Of a stretch of 37,000 nt of DNA, positions 25,493 to 34,256 are shown in pieces. The DNA comes from Rhizobacter sp. Its GTDB lineage: Bacteria; Pseudomonadota; Gammaproteobacteria; Burkholderiales; Burkholderiaceae_C. Location: contig JAJKJU010000348.1 in the NCBI GenBank assembly GCA_021153565.1, positions 1 through 37,000 on the forward strand. Reading direction: 5' to 3'. Each line of letters starts with the position of its first letter. Positions within the stretch are counted from its first letter, which is position 1. The notes beneath the pieces are model-generated. The model did no database searches. It was given only the letters and a program-made list of their open reading frames with translations, and was not told the origin of the DNA. Position numbers and translations under genes: made by a program.

Positions 25493-27598
25493 TCATGCCC
25501 TCGCTTGAACACGCCTGTTCGCCGGATACCCGGTGATCGCCGACAGTGCGGGAAAGCCGCTGATCGCGTGCGACGCAAGCCGCCCGCCCATCACCGCACC
25601 CTCAACGCTGCCCACGTTGAGCCCTGTGTAAATCCAGTCCCCCGCGATCACGAGGTTGTCGAAGCCCGTGCCCCAGGCCTTGAGTCGATACTTCGTGCTT
25701 CCCGGCGGCGACAGCACGTAGCGCTCGGTCGGGTCAATGTTGGCTCGCCAGAACTGCTGGTCGAAACGCTTTGAGCCAGCGCCGGCGTTGGCTTCGTCAT
25801 AACCCTGCAGCAAGCTGAAGTCGAGCCCGATCGGGTCGCCCGGGGGATTGACCTTGTTGGTGGTGGCCAGCGGCAACAACGGGCCCATGCTGGCCTGCAG
25901 GTATTGAATGCACTGCGCCTTCACGCGCTCGTTCTGGCGACGAGGGTATTCGGTGTCGGTGAAGGGCGGCGGCTCGTCGTAGTCGGGCATGACGCCCGAG
26001 AAGTACCACAAGGCCTTGGGCGTGTTCGCCTTCGGCCATGACTCCCACCTCAGCAGGTGCGTGAAGTCGACCTGCCCGTCCAGCGGATTGATGTAGGTCG
26101 CGCCAATCACCGTGTCGTACTCGTTCTTGAACTCGAAGTCCCAGCCCATGTCCTTGGTCGAACGGTTGAACCAGAGCTGCATGGTCTGCGTCTGCGCGGT
26201 CTTGACCTTGTCGACCATGTCGCGCCAGTCCTGCCGCGCATCGAGCAGTTCCTTGCACAAATAGGGCACGGCGCCTATGGATATGGCGAACACAACGCGG
26301 TCGTAGTCACTGCCGGCGATCAGTCGCTTGTGCGCGACCGGCTGCCAGCGCGTCCAATACGACTCGAGGTCGATCTGCTCCGCCTTCAATGCGTCGCCTT
26401 CAGCCAATTGCGAGTAGTCCGGGTCCGCGGGCCACGAAGGCAACCCCTTCACGTCGATCAGCGGCTGGTATTCGACTGTTGGGTTCTTGAGCGTGGCCTG
26501 GATGCCGATGTTGACTGCCGCCACGGACTTTTTGTCGGCGCTCAATTCGAGCGACTCGACCTTGTGGAAGAACTCGAACTTCACACCGCGCTTCTTCAGC
26601 ACCTCGTACATCGGTGCGATCACCGTCTCGCCGGTGCCGGCCTCGAACAACCAGGCGAAGGCGCCCATGTAGGCGAAGCTGCGCAGCGTCCAGTGCAGGT
26701 AGGCACCCGCGCCCATGGTCGCCGTGCGCGTGGTGTCGCCATTGGGATATTGGTAGGACAGGTTCGTGGTGTTCAGCGACATGGCCGACGACACCGTGAG
26801 CAGCGATGCGCCGTGTCGCTGCAGCCAGTCGGCGAAGTTCTCGTCGTCGATGGAGTCGAAGCCCTTGTTGGCAATGTCGTCCTTGATCGTGCCGCGCACG
26901 ATCGCGAGCAGGAAGTTGCTCACGATGTAGATGCGTCGCAGGTCGTCATTGTCGGCAAAGCTGGTGCCGAGGTGCTTGGCGAGCCACTCCCAAGCTTTGT
27001 CGAGCAAGTCGATGATGTCTGCGCCGATTTCGAGCGCCACCTTGAGCGCTGCATCGAGCCCATGCATCAGCAGGCGCCCCACTTCGGCCTCGAAGGGATT
27101 GCCCTTGGTAATGTGGCTGAGGTTGTCTTCGAAGAGCTGCTTCACGAAGCGCACCAGCGCGCTGACCCAGTCGGTGACTTTCCCCAGCGACGAAGGATCC
27201 CCGGGTGACAAATCGTTGGTCGGCGCAGTGAAAGGCCAGCGCTTCCAGTTGTTGTCGATGAACTCCCACATCAGGACGAAGCTCTCGGGCTTGAAGGCTT
27301 CTTCGAACGTCGCGAGCGGCTGGCCGGGCTTGCGGCCGAGCGCTTCATAGCACTCGCGCATCATCGGCAGCGCGTTGTAGTAGCAGCCGAGAAAGCCGTG
27401 GATACCGTGTTCCTCGATGCGGTCGTTGGGCCCGCGGCCAGTGGCGCACTTGCCGCCCAATCGCCAGCCGAGCTGGTAAATGGTGACGTCGAACTTTTTT
27501 TGCCATTCGGGCTGGCTCGTGAGTTCGAATGCGGTGCTCAACGCAGCGATGCCGCCTCCAAGAATTGCAATCTTCTGAGGTGCAGTTGTCTCAGCCAT
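25493..27598 (-). CDS. FAD-dependent oxidoreductase, amine-oxidase/carotenoid-desaturase-like
   Basis: A 701-residue flavoprotein. The start at 27598 has a strong AAGGAGG 5 bases upstream. The N-terminus has the dinucleotide-binding fold: KIAILGGGIAALSTAFELTS, then YQLGWRLGGKCATGRGPNDR followed by IEEHGIHGFLG, the pattern of large amine oxidase/phytoene desaturase-like enzymes. The C-terminal FAD motif (TGFDNLVIAGDWIYTGLNVG followed by SVEGAVMGGRLASHAI) is also clear. Residues ~150-270 form an insert with helices that are not in typical desaturases. Substrate unknown. It lies 56 bases downstream of, and probably is co-transcribed with, the winged-helix/TPR regulator gene. Confidence 0.82.
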   Translation of the reverse strand: MAETTAPQKIAILGGGIAALSTAFELTSQPEWQKKFDVTIYQLGWRLGGKCATGRGPNDRIEEHGIHGFLGCYYNALPMMRECYEALGRKPGQPLATFEEAFKPESFVLMWEFIDNNWKRWPFTAPTNDLSPGDPSSLGKVTDWVSALVRFVKQLFEDNLSHITKGNPFEAEVGRLLMHGLDAALKVALEIGADIIDLLDKAWEWLAKHLGTSFADNDDLRRIYIVSNFLLAIVRGTIKDDIANKGFDSIDDENFADWLQRHGASLLTVSSAMSLNTTNLSYQYPNGDTTRTATMGAGAYLHWTLRSFAYMGAFAWLFEAGTGETVIAPMYEVLKKRGVKFEFFHKVESLELSADKKSVAAVNIGIQATLKNPTVEYQPLIDVKGLPSWPADPDYSQLAEGDALKAEQIDLESYWTRWQPVAHKRLIAGSDYDRVVFAISIGAVPYLCKELLDARQDWRDMVDKVKTAQTQTMQLWFNRSTKDMGWDFEFKNEYDTVIGATYINPLDGQVDFTHLLRWESWPKANTPKALWYFSGVMPDYDEPPPFTDTEYPRRQNERVKAQCIQYLQASMGPLLPLATTNKVNPPGDPIGLDFSLLQGYDEANAGAGSKRFDQQFWRANIDPTERYVLSPPGSTKYRLKAWGTGFDNLVIAGDWIYTGLNVGSVEGAVMGGRLASHAISGFPALSAITGYPANRRVQARA

Positions 27599-27654
27599 TC
27601 TTCCTCCTTGATCGTTGTCGGTGCCCGATGCGCTCGGGCGGGCGCATATTTTTG

Positions 27655-29172
27655 TCAGCCTTCCCATCCCACAAGTCTGAGAGCCGCGACGAAGCGATCG
27701 AGCTGAGCCAGATCGGCAAACGGGTGCCCGACCTTGAGCGTCAGCATGTTGTAGACGGGCATCGATCGGCGCGCCTCGGCCATGGCTTCGTGAGCGCGGG
27801 GAAGGTCACCGGCTCCCGCATGACAGGCGGCGAGCAGGTAATAGTTGAAAAACCAGTCGGGGCGCTTGGACACCGCTTCGATCGCGTGCAGTACGGCCTC
27901 CTCCATGTGCCCCTCGATGAAGCACGCGATCGCCTTCGAGCGCAGCCATAAGCTCAGGTGTGGGTCGCTCGGGCTGCACTGCACGGCACGCCGCACCTGC
28001 TCCATCGCTTCGTCGAAGCGGCCTGAGAAAGCGAGCAGCCGGCCGAGTTCGCCTGCGGCGGCAGCGAAGTTCGGATAGAGGTCGAGCGCGCGCCGTTGCT
28101 CGGCCATCGCAGGTTCGAGCTTGTTGATGCACGACAGCGCGGTGCCGAGCGTGAAGTGCGCGTAACTGTCTTGGTCGTCGTTGCGTACGGCTTCCAGCGC
28201 GAGGCGATTGGCTTCGCGGATCAGCCGTACCGGATCGTCCGATTTGCCACGCCAGGCGTCGGACATGTAGGTGAATGACAGAAGCGCGAGGCTGGCCGAA
28301 TCATTGGGCTTGACCTGCAGAGCCTGCTCGAGCAGGCGCCTCGCCTCGTTGTTGTTTTGCGGCGTGGAGCGCCAGAAATTCCAGCGCGCCCGCATGAGCA
28401 GGTCCCAATGCTGGATGTCGCGCGGCGCGTGGTGCACGGCCCGAGTTTCTTCGCGGCGGAGGAACACTGGTTCGATGGTGCCGGCGATGGTCGACGAAAT
28501 TTCGTCCTGCACCGCGAAAAGATCGGTCAGTGAGCGATCGAAGCGGTCTGCCCATGCAGTCTCGCCGCGCGCGCCATCGACCAGTTCGGCAGACACGCGC
28601 AGCTTGTCGCCCGCCCTCCGCACGCTGCCCGCCACGAGGTAGCGCACACCCAATTCGCGGCAGATCGCACCGAACGAGAGCTTGCTCTGGCGGTAGGTAA
28701 ATGAGGAGTTGCGTGCGATGACGAAGAGCCAACTCGATCGTGCCAGGCTCGCGATGATGTCTTCGGCGAGGCCGTCCGCGAAATATTCCTGCCCTTGCTC
28801 GCCGCTCAGGTTGGCAAAAGGCAGCACCGCGATCGACGGTCGCGTGCCGGTCGATTCGATCGCCTTCGGCACCTGCTCATCGATGCGCGCTGTGAAGCGG
28901 TAGCCTCGGCCGGGAATGGTGGCGATGACGTCCGGCCCCAGCAGCTTTCTCAGGGTGGAAATCTGCACCTGGAGGTTGTTTTCCTCGACAACGACATCGG
29001 GCCACACGATGTCCATGAGCTCGTTCTTGCCCATGAGTTCGCCGGCTCGCTTGGCCAAGGCCAGCAAAACGTCGAACGCACGTGCGCCAAGCACGGCGGG
29101 TTCGCCGTGAATCAACAAGCGCCGCTCGTGCGGCTGCAGCTCGCAGTGACCAAACCGAATCGAAGCGGACAC
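27655..29172 (-). CDS. Winged-helix transcriptional regulator with TolB-like and TPR domains (CadC-like)
   Basis: The likely start is the GTG at 29172 (AGGA six bases upstream), giving 505 residues; a farther GTG at 29274 adds residues with no domain. The N-terminal ~95 residues are an OmpR/PhoB-type winged helix: FDVLLALAKRAGELMGKNEL and ENNLQVQISTLRKLLGPD, ATIPGRGYRFTARI. A TolB/adenylate-cyclase-associated domain follows (SIAVLPFANLSGEQGQEYFA followed by DGLAEDIIASLAR). From ~250 on come TPR helices (SDPHLSLWLRSKAIACFIEG). No transmembrane segment is obvious, unlike CadC. It probably regulates the downstream flavoprotein gene, an inference from position. Confidence 0.85.
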   Translation of the reverse strand: MSASIRFGHCELQPHERRLLIHGEPAVLGARAFDVLLALAKRAGELMGKNELMDIVWPDVVVEENNLQVQISTLRKLLGPDVIATIPGRGYRFTARIDEQVPKAIESTGTRPSIAVLPFANLSGEQGQEYFADGLAEDIIASLARSSWLFVIARNSSFTYRQSKLSFGAICRELGVRYLVAGSVRRAGDKLRVSAELVDGARGETAWADRFDRSLTDLFAVQDEISSTIAGTIEPVFLRREETRAVHHAPRDIQHWDLLMRARWNFWRSTPQNNNEARRLLEQALQVKPNDSASLALLSFTYMSDAWRGKSDDPVRLIREANRLALEAVRNDDQDSYAHFTLGTALSCINKLEPAMAEQRRALDLYPNFAAAAGELGRLLAFSGRFDEAMEQVRRAVQCSPSDPHLSLWLRSKAIACFIEGHMEEAVLHAIEAVSKRPDWFFNYYLLAACHAGAGDLPRAHEAMAEARRSMPVYNMLTLKVGHPFADLAQLDRFVAALRLVGWEG

Positions 29173-29409
29173 GCCGTTTCCTATCACGCTCACATTGGGG
29201 GCAAATGTATCGCGTGATGCATCTTCCGGACCATCAACTGCAAAACAGGTGTCAACAATCCAATGGCGATTCACCGAGGTAGTGCATGCTCGAGGTCATT
29301 GAGGACGCCTTCCAGCCGTTGAAAGCCTGTGCACGGCGTGCCCGAAGTGTTTCCCGCAGATCGGTGACGCTGGGCGCCGAAGCACCCTTGTCCAATCGAT
29401 GAATGACGC

Positions 29410-29952
29410 TCACACAGCGCGGCGGGCCGAAGCGCGCCTGGCGGCAGGCTTGGCGACGCTGTTGGCGTTCTTCGCAGCCGCCGGCTTCGCAGCCGCGCTC
29501 TTCGCAGCACGAACCGGAGCGGTCTTCGACAGCTTGGCGACTTGCGCACTCAGTTCGTCGATGCGGGCGATCAGGGCTTCCACGTCCTTCGAAGAAGGCA
29601 CGCCAAGCTTGTTCAGTGCCTTGGAGGTCCGTTCCTCGAAAATCGATTCGAGCTTGTCCCATTGCTGGCCGGCCTTGGCCGTCACGTCGCCCGCCATATT
29701 GCTCATCTTGCTTGTCACGTCACCGATCTTTTCTTCCGCGGCGGCTTGCGTCTTGCGTTGCAGCGAGGTGCCTTCCTTCACGAGGGCCTCGAAGACCTTG
29801 CCACCTTCTTCCTGCGCCTTCGAGAAGGCGCCGAGGCCGGCCAACCAGATCTGCTGGGCCGATTCTTTGACGGTGCCGGCGAGAACGCTGTCGAAAATAC
29901 CAGCAGTGGAAGCGGCCTTCTTGTCAGCCATTTTCTTGACTTTCTTGACCAT
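29410..29952 (-). CDS. Phasin, polyhydroxyalkanoate granule-associated protein
   Basis: A 180-residue phasin of the PhaF/PhaI type. Phasins coat PHA storage granules. The N-terminal part (STAGIFDSVLAGTVKESAQQ followed by IWLAGLGAFSKAQEEGGKVF) is the phasin domain; a heptad helix continues to ~125, and the C-terminus is Ala/Lys/Arg rich (AAKSAAAKPAAAKN), like the DNA-binding tail of PhaF. The ATG at 29952 has GAGGA 8 bases upstream. About 23 bases after the stop, 29372-29387 forms a short stem with a UUCG-type loop on the mRNA strand but no T-run, so terminator function is uncertain. Confidence 0.9.
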   Translation of the reverse strand: MVKKVKKMADKKAASTAGIFDSVLAGTVKESAQQIWLAGLGAFSKAQEEGGKVFEALVKEGTSLQRKTQAAAEEKIGDVTSKMSNMAGDVTAKAGQQWDKLESIFEERTSKALNKLGVPSSKDVEALIARIDELSAQVAKLSKTAPVRAAKSAAAKPAAAKNANSVAKPAARRASARRAV

Positions 29953-30182
29953 GGTGTGTTTCCTCTGAGTGTGTCGCGGTGGTGGAGGCGCTGCGAGCGT
30001 CTCACCCGAGCAGCGGCATGGGGGAACTATAGGTCTCGCCATGGGCACAGGCTTCACATTCTCTAGTGAGCCGGCTCGATGGTGTGCAGCGGGTGCAGGG
30101 CTCGGCCTCTCACGCCGTGCTTTGCCCACTCTTCCACAAGTTGGAACCCGGACGGCCTTGCGCATGGGCGACAATTCACAAG

Positions 30183-32225
30183 ATGTATGCATTGTTTGAA
30201 GACGGCGGGAAATTTCTGGCCGGGCGGGTGATGACCGAGGCGGACAGCTCGATGCAGATCGAGCTGGACTCAGGCAAGCGCGTCAAAGTCAAGGCGGCCA
30301 ACGTGCTCCTCAAGTTCGAGAAGCCGTCGCCTGCCGAACTCATTTCTTCCGCGCAGTTAGTCGCGCGGGACATCGATCTCGATCTGGCCTGGGAGTTTGC
30401 GCCGGAGCAGGAATTTGGATTCGCGGATCTTGCTCGCGATTATTTCGATGCCAGCGCCGACATCACCAAGCAGGCAGCGGCGCTTTTCCGGCTGTTTGAG
30501 GCGCCTCATTATTTTCGACGGCTGGGCAAGGGCAACTTCAAGAAGGCGCCTGAAGAGATTGTCAAGGCGGCCCTTCTGGGCATCGAGCGAAAGAAGCAGA
30601 TTGCGGCGCAGATCGATGCCTGGGCCACCGAGTTGGTGAACGGGCAGTGCCCGGCATCAGTTCGCGAACAGCTTTACAAGATTCTCTTCAAACCCGACAA
30701 GAACGCACCCGAATACAAGGCAGTGGTCGAGGCGTCCAAGCGGGCGCAAAAGGCGCCGCTCGATCTGCTGACAAACGCCGGCGCCATCGACTCGCCCTAC
30801 CAGTTTCACTGGAAGCGCTTCTTGTTCGAGAACTTTCCGAAGGGCACGGGTTTTCCGTCTCTGTCGGCACCGCCGATCAAGGAAGCCTTGTCGCTGTCGG
30901 CGGCACAGGCATTTTCCATCGATGATTCAGCCACGACCGAGATCGACGATGCCTTGTCCGTGCAAGGTCTCGGCACGGGAACTGTCGTTTTCGGCATCCA
31001 CATTGCCGCGCCCGGCTTGGCGATCACACCCGACGGCAATGTCGACAAGGTCGCACGCGATCGCTTGTCTACCGTGTACATGCCCGGCTACAAGCTGACC
31101 ATGCTGCCCGATGACGTTGTTCAGGCCTACACCCTGACCGAAGGGCGCGACTGCCCTGCGGTGTCGCTGTACGTGACCTTCGATGAAGCCTCGTTTGAAG
31201 TCAAGGCCAGCGAGACGAAGCTCGAACGGGTGAGCATCGTCGCAAATCTTCGGCACGATCAGCTCGACAGCGTGATCACCGAAGCATCGCTCACGGGCGA
31301 AGCGGAGGCGACCTACCGCTTCGCGCCGGAACTCGCCTTCGCTTTCCGACTTGCCAACCATCTGAAAGCCTTGCGCGAAGTCGCACGCGGCAAGCCTGAA
31401 AACTTCAACCGGCCGGACTACAACTTTCGCCTCGAGGGCAACGACGGCCGCGAACCGCGCGGGGACGAGTCCGTGTCCATCGGGACGCGCCGTCGCGGTG
31501 CGCCGCTCGACCTCATCGTGGCCGAGGCCATGATTCTTGCCAACAGCACCTGGGGCGGATGGATCGCCGACTGCGGCGTGCCTGGCATTTATCGCAGCCA
31601 GGCCAGTCTCGCGCCGGGCGTGAAGGTGCGCATGGGCGTGAAGCCCGCGCCGCATGCGGGCATGGGCGTGGCGCAATACACGTGGGCCACCTCGCCGTTG
31701 CGGCGCTACGTGGACCTCGTGAACCAGTGGCAGATCATTGCCTGCGCACGCCACGGCCGCACCGCCGCGCTTGCAGCGCCTTTCAAGCCCAAGGACGCGG
31801 CGCTGTTCTCGGTCATCTCCGGCTTCGATGCGGCCTACACCGCTTACAACGGATTCCAGTCGGGCATCGAGCGCTACTGGACGCTGAAGTACCTCGAGCA
31901 GAACAAGATCACCGAACTCGACGCCGCCGTCATGAAAGATGGCCTCGTCCGCGCCGACGACTTGCCGCTTGTGTTCCGCGCGTTGGGCGCAGACAGCCTG
32001 CCGCGAGGCGCGCATGTGCGCGTACGCATCACGGGCACCGATCTGCTCACGCTCGACGTGCATGCCAATGTGATCTCGCGCATCGACGATGTGCAAGCGC
32101 AGACTGACACGGCTGTTGACGACGCGGATGCAGAAGAAGCTGCCGAGAGTGCCGGCCCGCTCACGCTCGCCATCGACATCAAGGACGGCGAAGACGAGAC
32201 GGCCGCGGCCGCCACCGTGGCCTGA
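30183..32225 (+). CDS. RNB-domain exoribonuclease (RNase II/R family)
   Basis: A 680-residue 3'-5' exoribonuclease of the RNase II superfamily. The RNB catalytic signature is FSIDDSATTEIDDALSVQGL, with the metal-binding aspartates, followed by FGIHIAAPG and YMPGYKLTMLPDDV. Later, YTWATSPLRRYVDLVNQWQI is the conserved RNB C-terminal motif. The N-terminal ~250 residues differ from E. coli RNase II. An acidic tail closes the protein. I start at the ATG at 30183 (MYALFEDGGKFLAG), as upstream residues show no homology. It is followed by tonB-like seven bases later. Confidence 0.9.
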   Translation: MYALFEDGGKFLAGRVMTEADSSMQIELDSGKRVKVKAANVLLKFEKPSPAELISSAQLVARDIDLDLAWEFAPEQEFGFADLARDYFDASADITKQAAALFRLFEAPHYFRRLGKGNFKKAPEEIVKAALLGIERKKQIAAQIDAWATELVNGQCPASVREQLYKILFKPDKNAPEYKAVVEASKRAQKAPLDLLTNAGAIDSPYQFHWKRFLFENFPKGTGFPSLSAPPIKEALSLSAAQAFSIDDSATTEIDDALSVQGLGTGTVVFGIHIAAPGLAITPDGNVDKVARDRLSTVYMPGYKLTMLPDDVVQAYTLTEGRDCPAVSLYVTFDEASFEVKASETKLERVSIVANLRHDQLDSVITEASLTGEAEATYRFAPELAFAFRLANHLKALREVARGKPENFNRPDYNFRLEGNDGREPRGDESVSIGTRRRGAPLDLIVAEAMILANSTWGGWIADCGVPGIYRSQASLAPGVKVRMGVKPAPHAGMGVAQYTWATSPLRRYVDLVNQWQIIACARHGRTAALAAPFKPKDAALFSVISGFDAAYTAYNGFQSGIERYWTLKYLEQNKITELDAAVMKDGLVRADDLPLVFRALGADSLPRGAHVRVRITGTDLLTLDVHANVISRIDDVQAQTDTAVDDADAEEAAESAGPLTLAIDIKDGEDETAAAATVA

Positions 32226-32232
32226 CCAAGCG

Positions 32233-33093
32233 ATGCTGCGCAAGCTTTCGACACTGCAGATCGCCTTGCTCGGGTCGCTGGGTTTTCACGCGGCCTTGCT
32301 CGGAATCCAGCGCTCGAATCCGCAGGCCTTCGACCGCATTTTTCAGGACACCCCGCTGGAGGTGATCCTCGTCAATGCACGCTCGAAGGAAGAGCCTGCC
32401 AAGGCGCAGGCGATCGCGCAGGCAACGCTTGCAGGTGGCGGCGAGCTCGAGAAGGGCCGTGCCACGTCACCGTTGCCGCCGTCGGCCACGGTCGAACTGG
32501 GCGAAAGCATCGAGTCGTCACGCAAGCAGATCGAGCAGTTGCAGGAACAACAGCGGCAGTTGCTCACCCGGCTTCGCCAGCAGATGGAAGCCCTGCCCGC
32601 ACCCGACCCCCAACAGGAGGCGAAGACCCCCGACGGCAAGTCGGCCGCCGAGCAGCGCCGGCAACTGCTGCAGCTCACGGCGGAAATCGAAAAGCGCATC
32701 AACGAAGAGAATTCGCGTCCCAAGAAGCGCTACATCAGCCCGGCCACCAAGGAAGCCGCCTACGCGATGTACTACGACCGCTTGCGCCGCAAAATCGAAG
32801 AGCGCGGCACGCATAACTTTCCAGAAAACCGCGGGGCCAAGCTTTACGGCGAGCTGGTGGTGGTGTTAACCGTGGACGCACTTGGCCGAGTGGTCGATTC
32901 AGAGGTCGCAGTACCGTCGCAATCAACGCTGTTGGACAAGCGGGCGCTGGCCATCGTCAAGGCTGCCGCTCCCTTTGGGCCCTTTACCTCCACAATGCGG
33001 CGCGAAGCCGATCAACTCGAAATCACTTCGCGCTTCACCTTCGCAGGCGAAGGCGGACTCACTACCACGTTGATGGCCAACCCGGGACGTTAA
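32233..33093 (+). CDS. TonB-like energy transducer
   Basis: A 286-residue protein with one N-terminal membrane helix (STLQIALLGSLGFHAALLGI), then a long Glu/Gln-rich coiled coil (residues ~95-165) and a C-terminal TonB-like domain (KLYGELVVVLTVDALGRVVD). TonB proteins couple the proton-motive force, via ExbBD, to outer-membrane transporters. The C-terminal motif matches the compact betaproteobacterial TonB family. No exbB, exbD or TonB-dependent receptor gene is near. It is translated with the RNB gene and precedes the R2 and R1 repeats. TolA-like function is an alternative. Confidence 0.8.
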   Translation: MLRKLSTLQIALLGSLGFHAALLGIQRSNPQAFDRIFQDTPLEVILVNARSKEEPAKAQAIAQATLAGGGELEKGRATSPLPPSATVELGESIESSRKQIEQLQEQQRQLLTRLRQQMEALPAPDPQQEAKTPDGKSAAEQRRQLLQLTAEIEKRINEENSRPKKRYISPATKEAAYAMYYDRLRRKIEERGTHNFPENRGAKLYGELVVVLTVDALGRVVDSEVAVPSQSTLLDKRALAIVKAAAPFGPFTSTMRREADQLEITSRFTFAGEGGLTTTLMANPGR

Positions 33094-33111
33094 GCATGAC
33101 CCAAAGCAATT

Positions 33112-33210
33112 GGGGGCGCAGGGCAGGATGCGATGCAAGGCGCGTCGAGCGCCGTGTGGCGGGCCACGCAAGCGAGAAGCAACGCCGCAGCCCGCCTGCC
33201 CTGCGCCCCC
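33112..33210. repeat. R2 inverted-repeat element, copy 2 (intact ends)
   Basis: Ends form a perfect 16-bp inverted repeat: GGGGGCGCAGGGCAGG (33112-33127) and CCTGCCCTGCGCCCCC (33195-33210). The interior matches copy 1 at 11129-11216. Inner stems such as GGCGCGTCGAGCGCC and GTGGCGGGCCAC are present. It follows the tonB-like stop by 19 bases and is 30 bases before R1 copy C. Together they fill most of the 329-bp gap at 33094-33422, which has no gene. Confidence 0.88.
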
Positions 33211-33239
33211 AGAACGCGAAATTATTTCAGGCCACGTCC

Positions 33240-33402
33240 TGAGAGGCTGAGAGTATTTCGATCATGCCCGCTCATCACGCCAAAAGACCCCTGCTCGTCG
33301 TTGCAAATGCTCGCCATAGCCCGGGCTATGGTTGTGCTTTGCGCCTAGATCAGGTGTCTTTTGACGCGCTGCTCGGGCACGCTCGAAAAACTCTCAGCCT
33401 CT
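33240..33402 (+). repeat. R1 hairpin repeat, copy C (complete, 163 bp)
   Basis: This is the complete copy. The left end TGAGAGGCTGAGAGTATTTC and the right end CGAAAAACTCTCAGCCTCT form terminal inverted repeats, the arms continue to pair imperfectly (CCAAAAGACCCCTG against CAGGTGTCTTTTGACG), and the centre CCATAGCCCGGGCTATGG is an exact palindrome. No reading frame longer than ~70 codons occurs. No flanking direct repeat is seen. It ends 20 bases before the aroE start. Confidence 0.92.
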
Positions 33403-33422
33403 AAGCTCGCCCCAACAGATTG

Positions 33423-34256
33423 ATGGATCGCTACGTCGTGGCCGGCAACCCGGTCGAACACAGCCAGTCCCCCTTCATTCACGCTCACTTCGCCGAGGCG
33501 ACCCGCGAGTCGATGGAATACGGCCGGCTGCTCTGCCCGCTCGATGCGTTCGAGGCCGCCGTGCGCCGATTTGCCGACGAAGGCGGACGAGGCTGCAACA
33601 TTACCGTGCCCTTCAAGTTCGATGCGTACAAGCTCGCGAAAAGGCGCAGCCAACGCGCCGAGCTGGCGCAGGCAGCTAACGTTCTGCGATTCGATGCAGA
33701 TGGCTGGTTCGGCGACAACACCGACGGCGCGGGGCTGGTCGGCGACATTGAAGGCAATGCGGGCATGCGCCTCACAGGACTGCGCGTGCTGCTGATCGGC
33801 GCGGGCGGTGCGGCAGCCGGCGTGATGGGGCCGCTGATCGACGCAGGCGCGGCTCAGCTCGTGATAGCAAACCGCAGCGTGGACAAGGCGAAGGCGCTCG
33901 TCGAGCGGCATCGCGAGTTGGCGCGAGCCAAAAACACTGAGCTGCGTGCCGCCACATTGACGGATGCAGGCGATGCATTCGACGTTGTAGTCAACGCCAC
34001 CGCCACGAGCCTGACCGGCGCAGCCATTCCTGTCGAAGCGCGTGTGTTGCGCCCTGGCACCTTGGCGCTGGACATGATGTATGGGCCGGCTGCGCAAGGC
34101 TTTCTCGATTGGGCCGCCGCGCATCGCGCCATCGGCCGGGACGGCTTGGGCATGCTCGTCGAGCAGGCGGCTGAAGCCTTCCTGGTGTGGCGCGGTTTGC
34201 GGCCGCCGACCGGCACCGTGCTTGCCGCGCTGCGCCAACAGCTTGCGGGCAAATGA
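33423..34256 (+). CDS. aroE: Shikimate dehydrogenase AroE
   Basis: AroE reduces 3-dehydroshikimate to shikimate with NADPH. From the ATG at 33423 (a TTG lies just before) it has 277 residues. The start [20 protein letters not shown], the substrate motif [16 protein letters not shown] with catalytic Lys, and [16 protein letters not shown] with the catalytic Asp are all present. [17 protein letters not shown] is the NADP-binding loop and ANRSVDKA the phosphate-binding region. [16 protein letters not shown] closes the family pattern. It overlaps mtgA by four bases. Confidence 0.96.
   Translation: MDRYVVAGNPVEHSQSPFIHAHFAEATRESMEYGRLLCPLDAFEAAVRRFADEGGRGCNITVPFKFDAYKLAKRRSQRAELAQAANVLRFDADGWFGDNTDGAGLVGDIEGNAGMRLTGLRVLLIGAGGAAAGVMGPLIDAGAAQLVIANRSVDKAKALVERHRELARAKNTELRAATLTDAGDAFDVVVNATATSLTGAAIPVEARVLRPGTLALDMMYGPAAQGFLDWAAAHRAIGRDGLGMLVEQAAEAFLVWRGLRPPTGTVLAALRQQLAGK

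Noticed and set aside
26057-27208. 383-codon open frame opposite the FAD oxidoreductase
   Set aside because: Composition typical of antisense GC-rich shadow and no motif.
33133-33348. Short open frame across R2 and R1
   Set aside because: It is made only of repeat sequence and has no ribosome-binding site.
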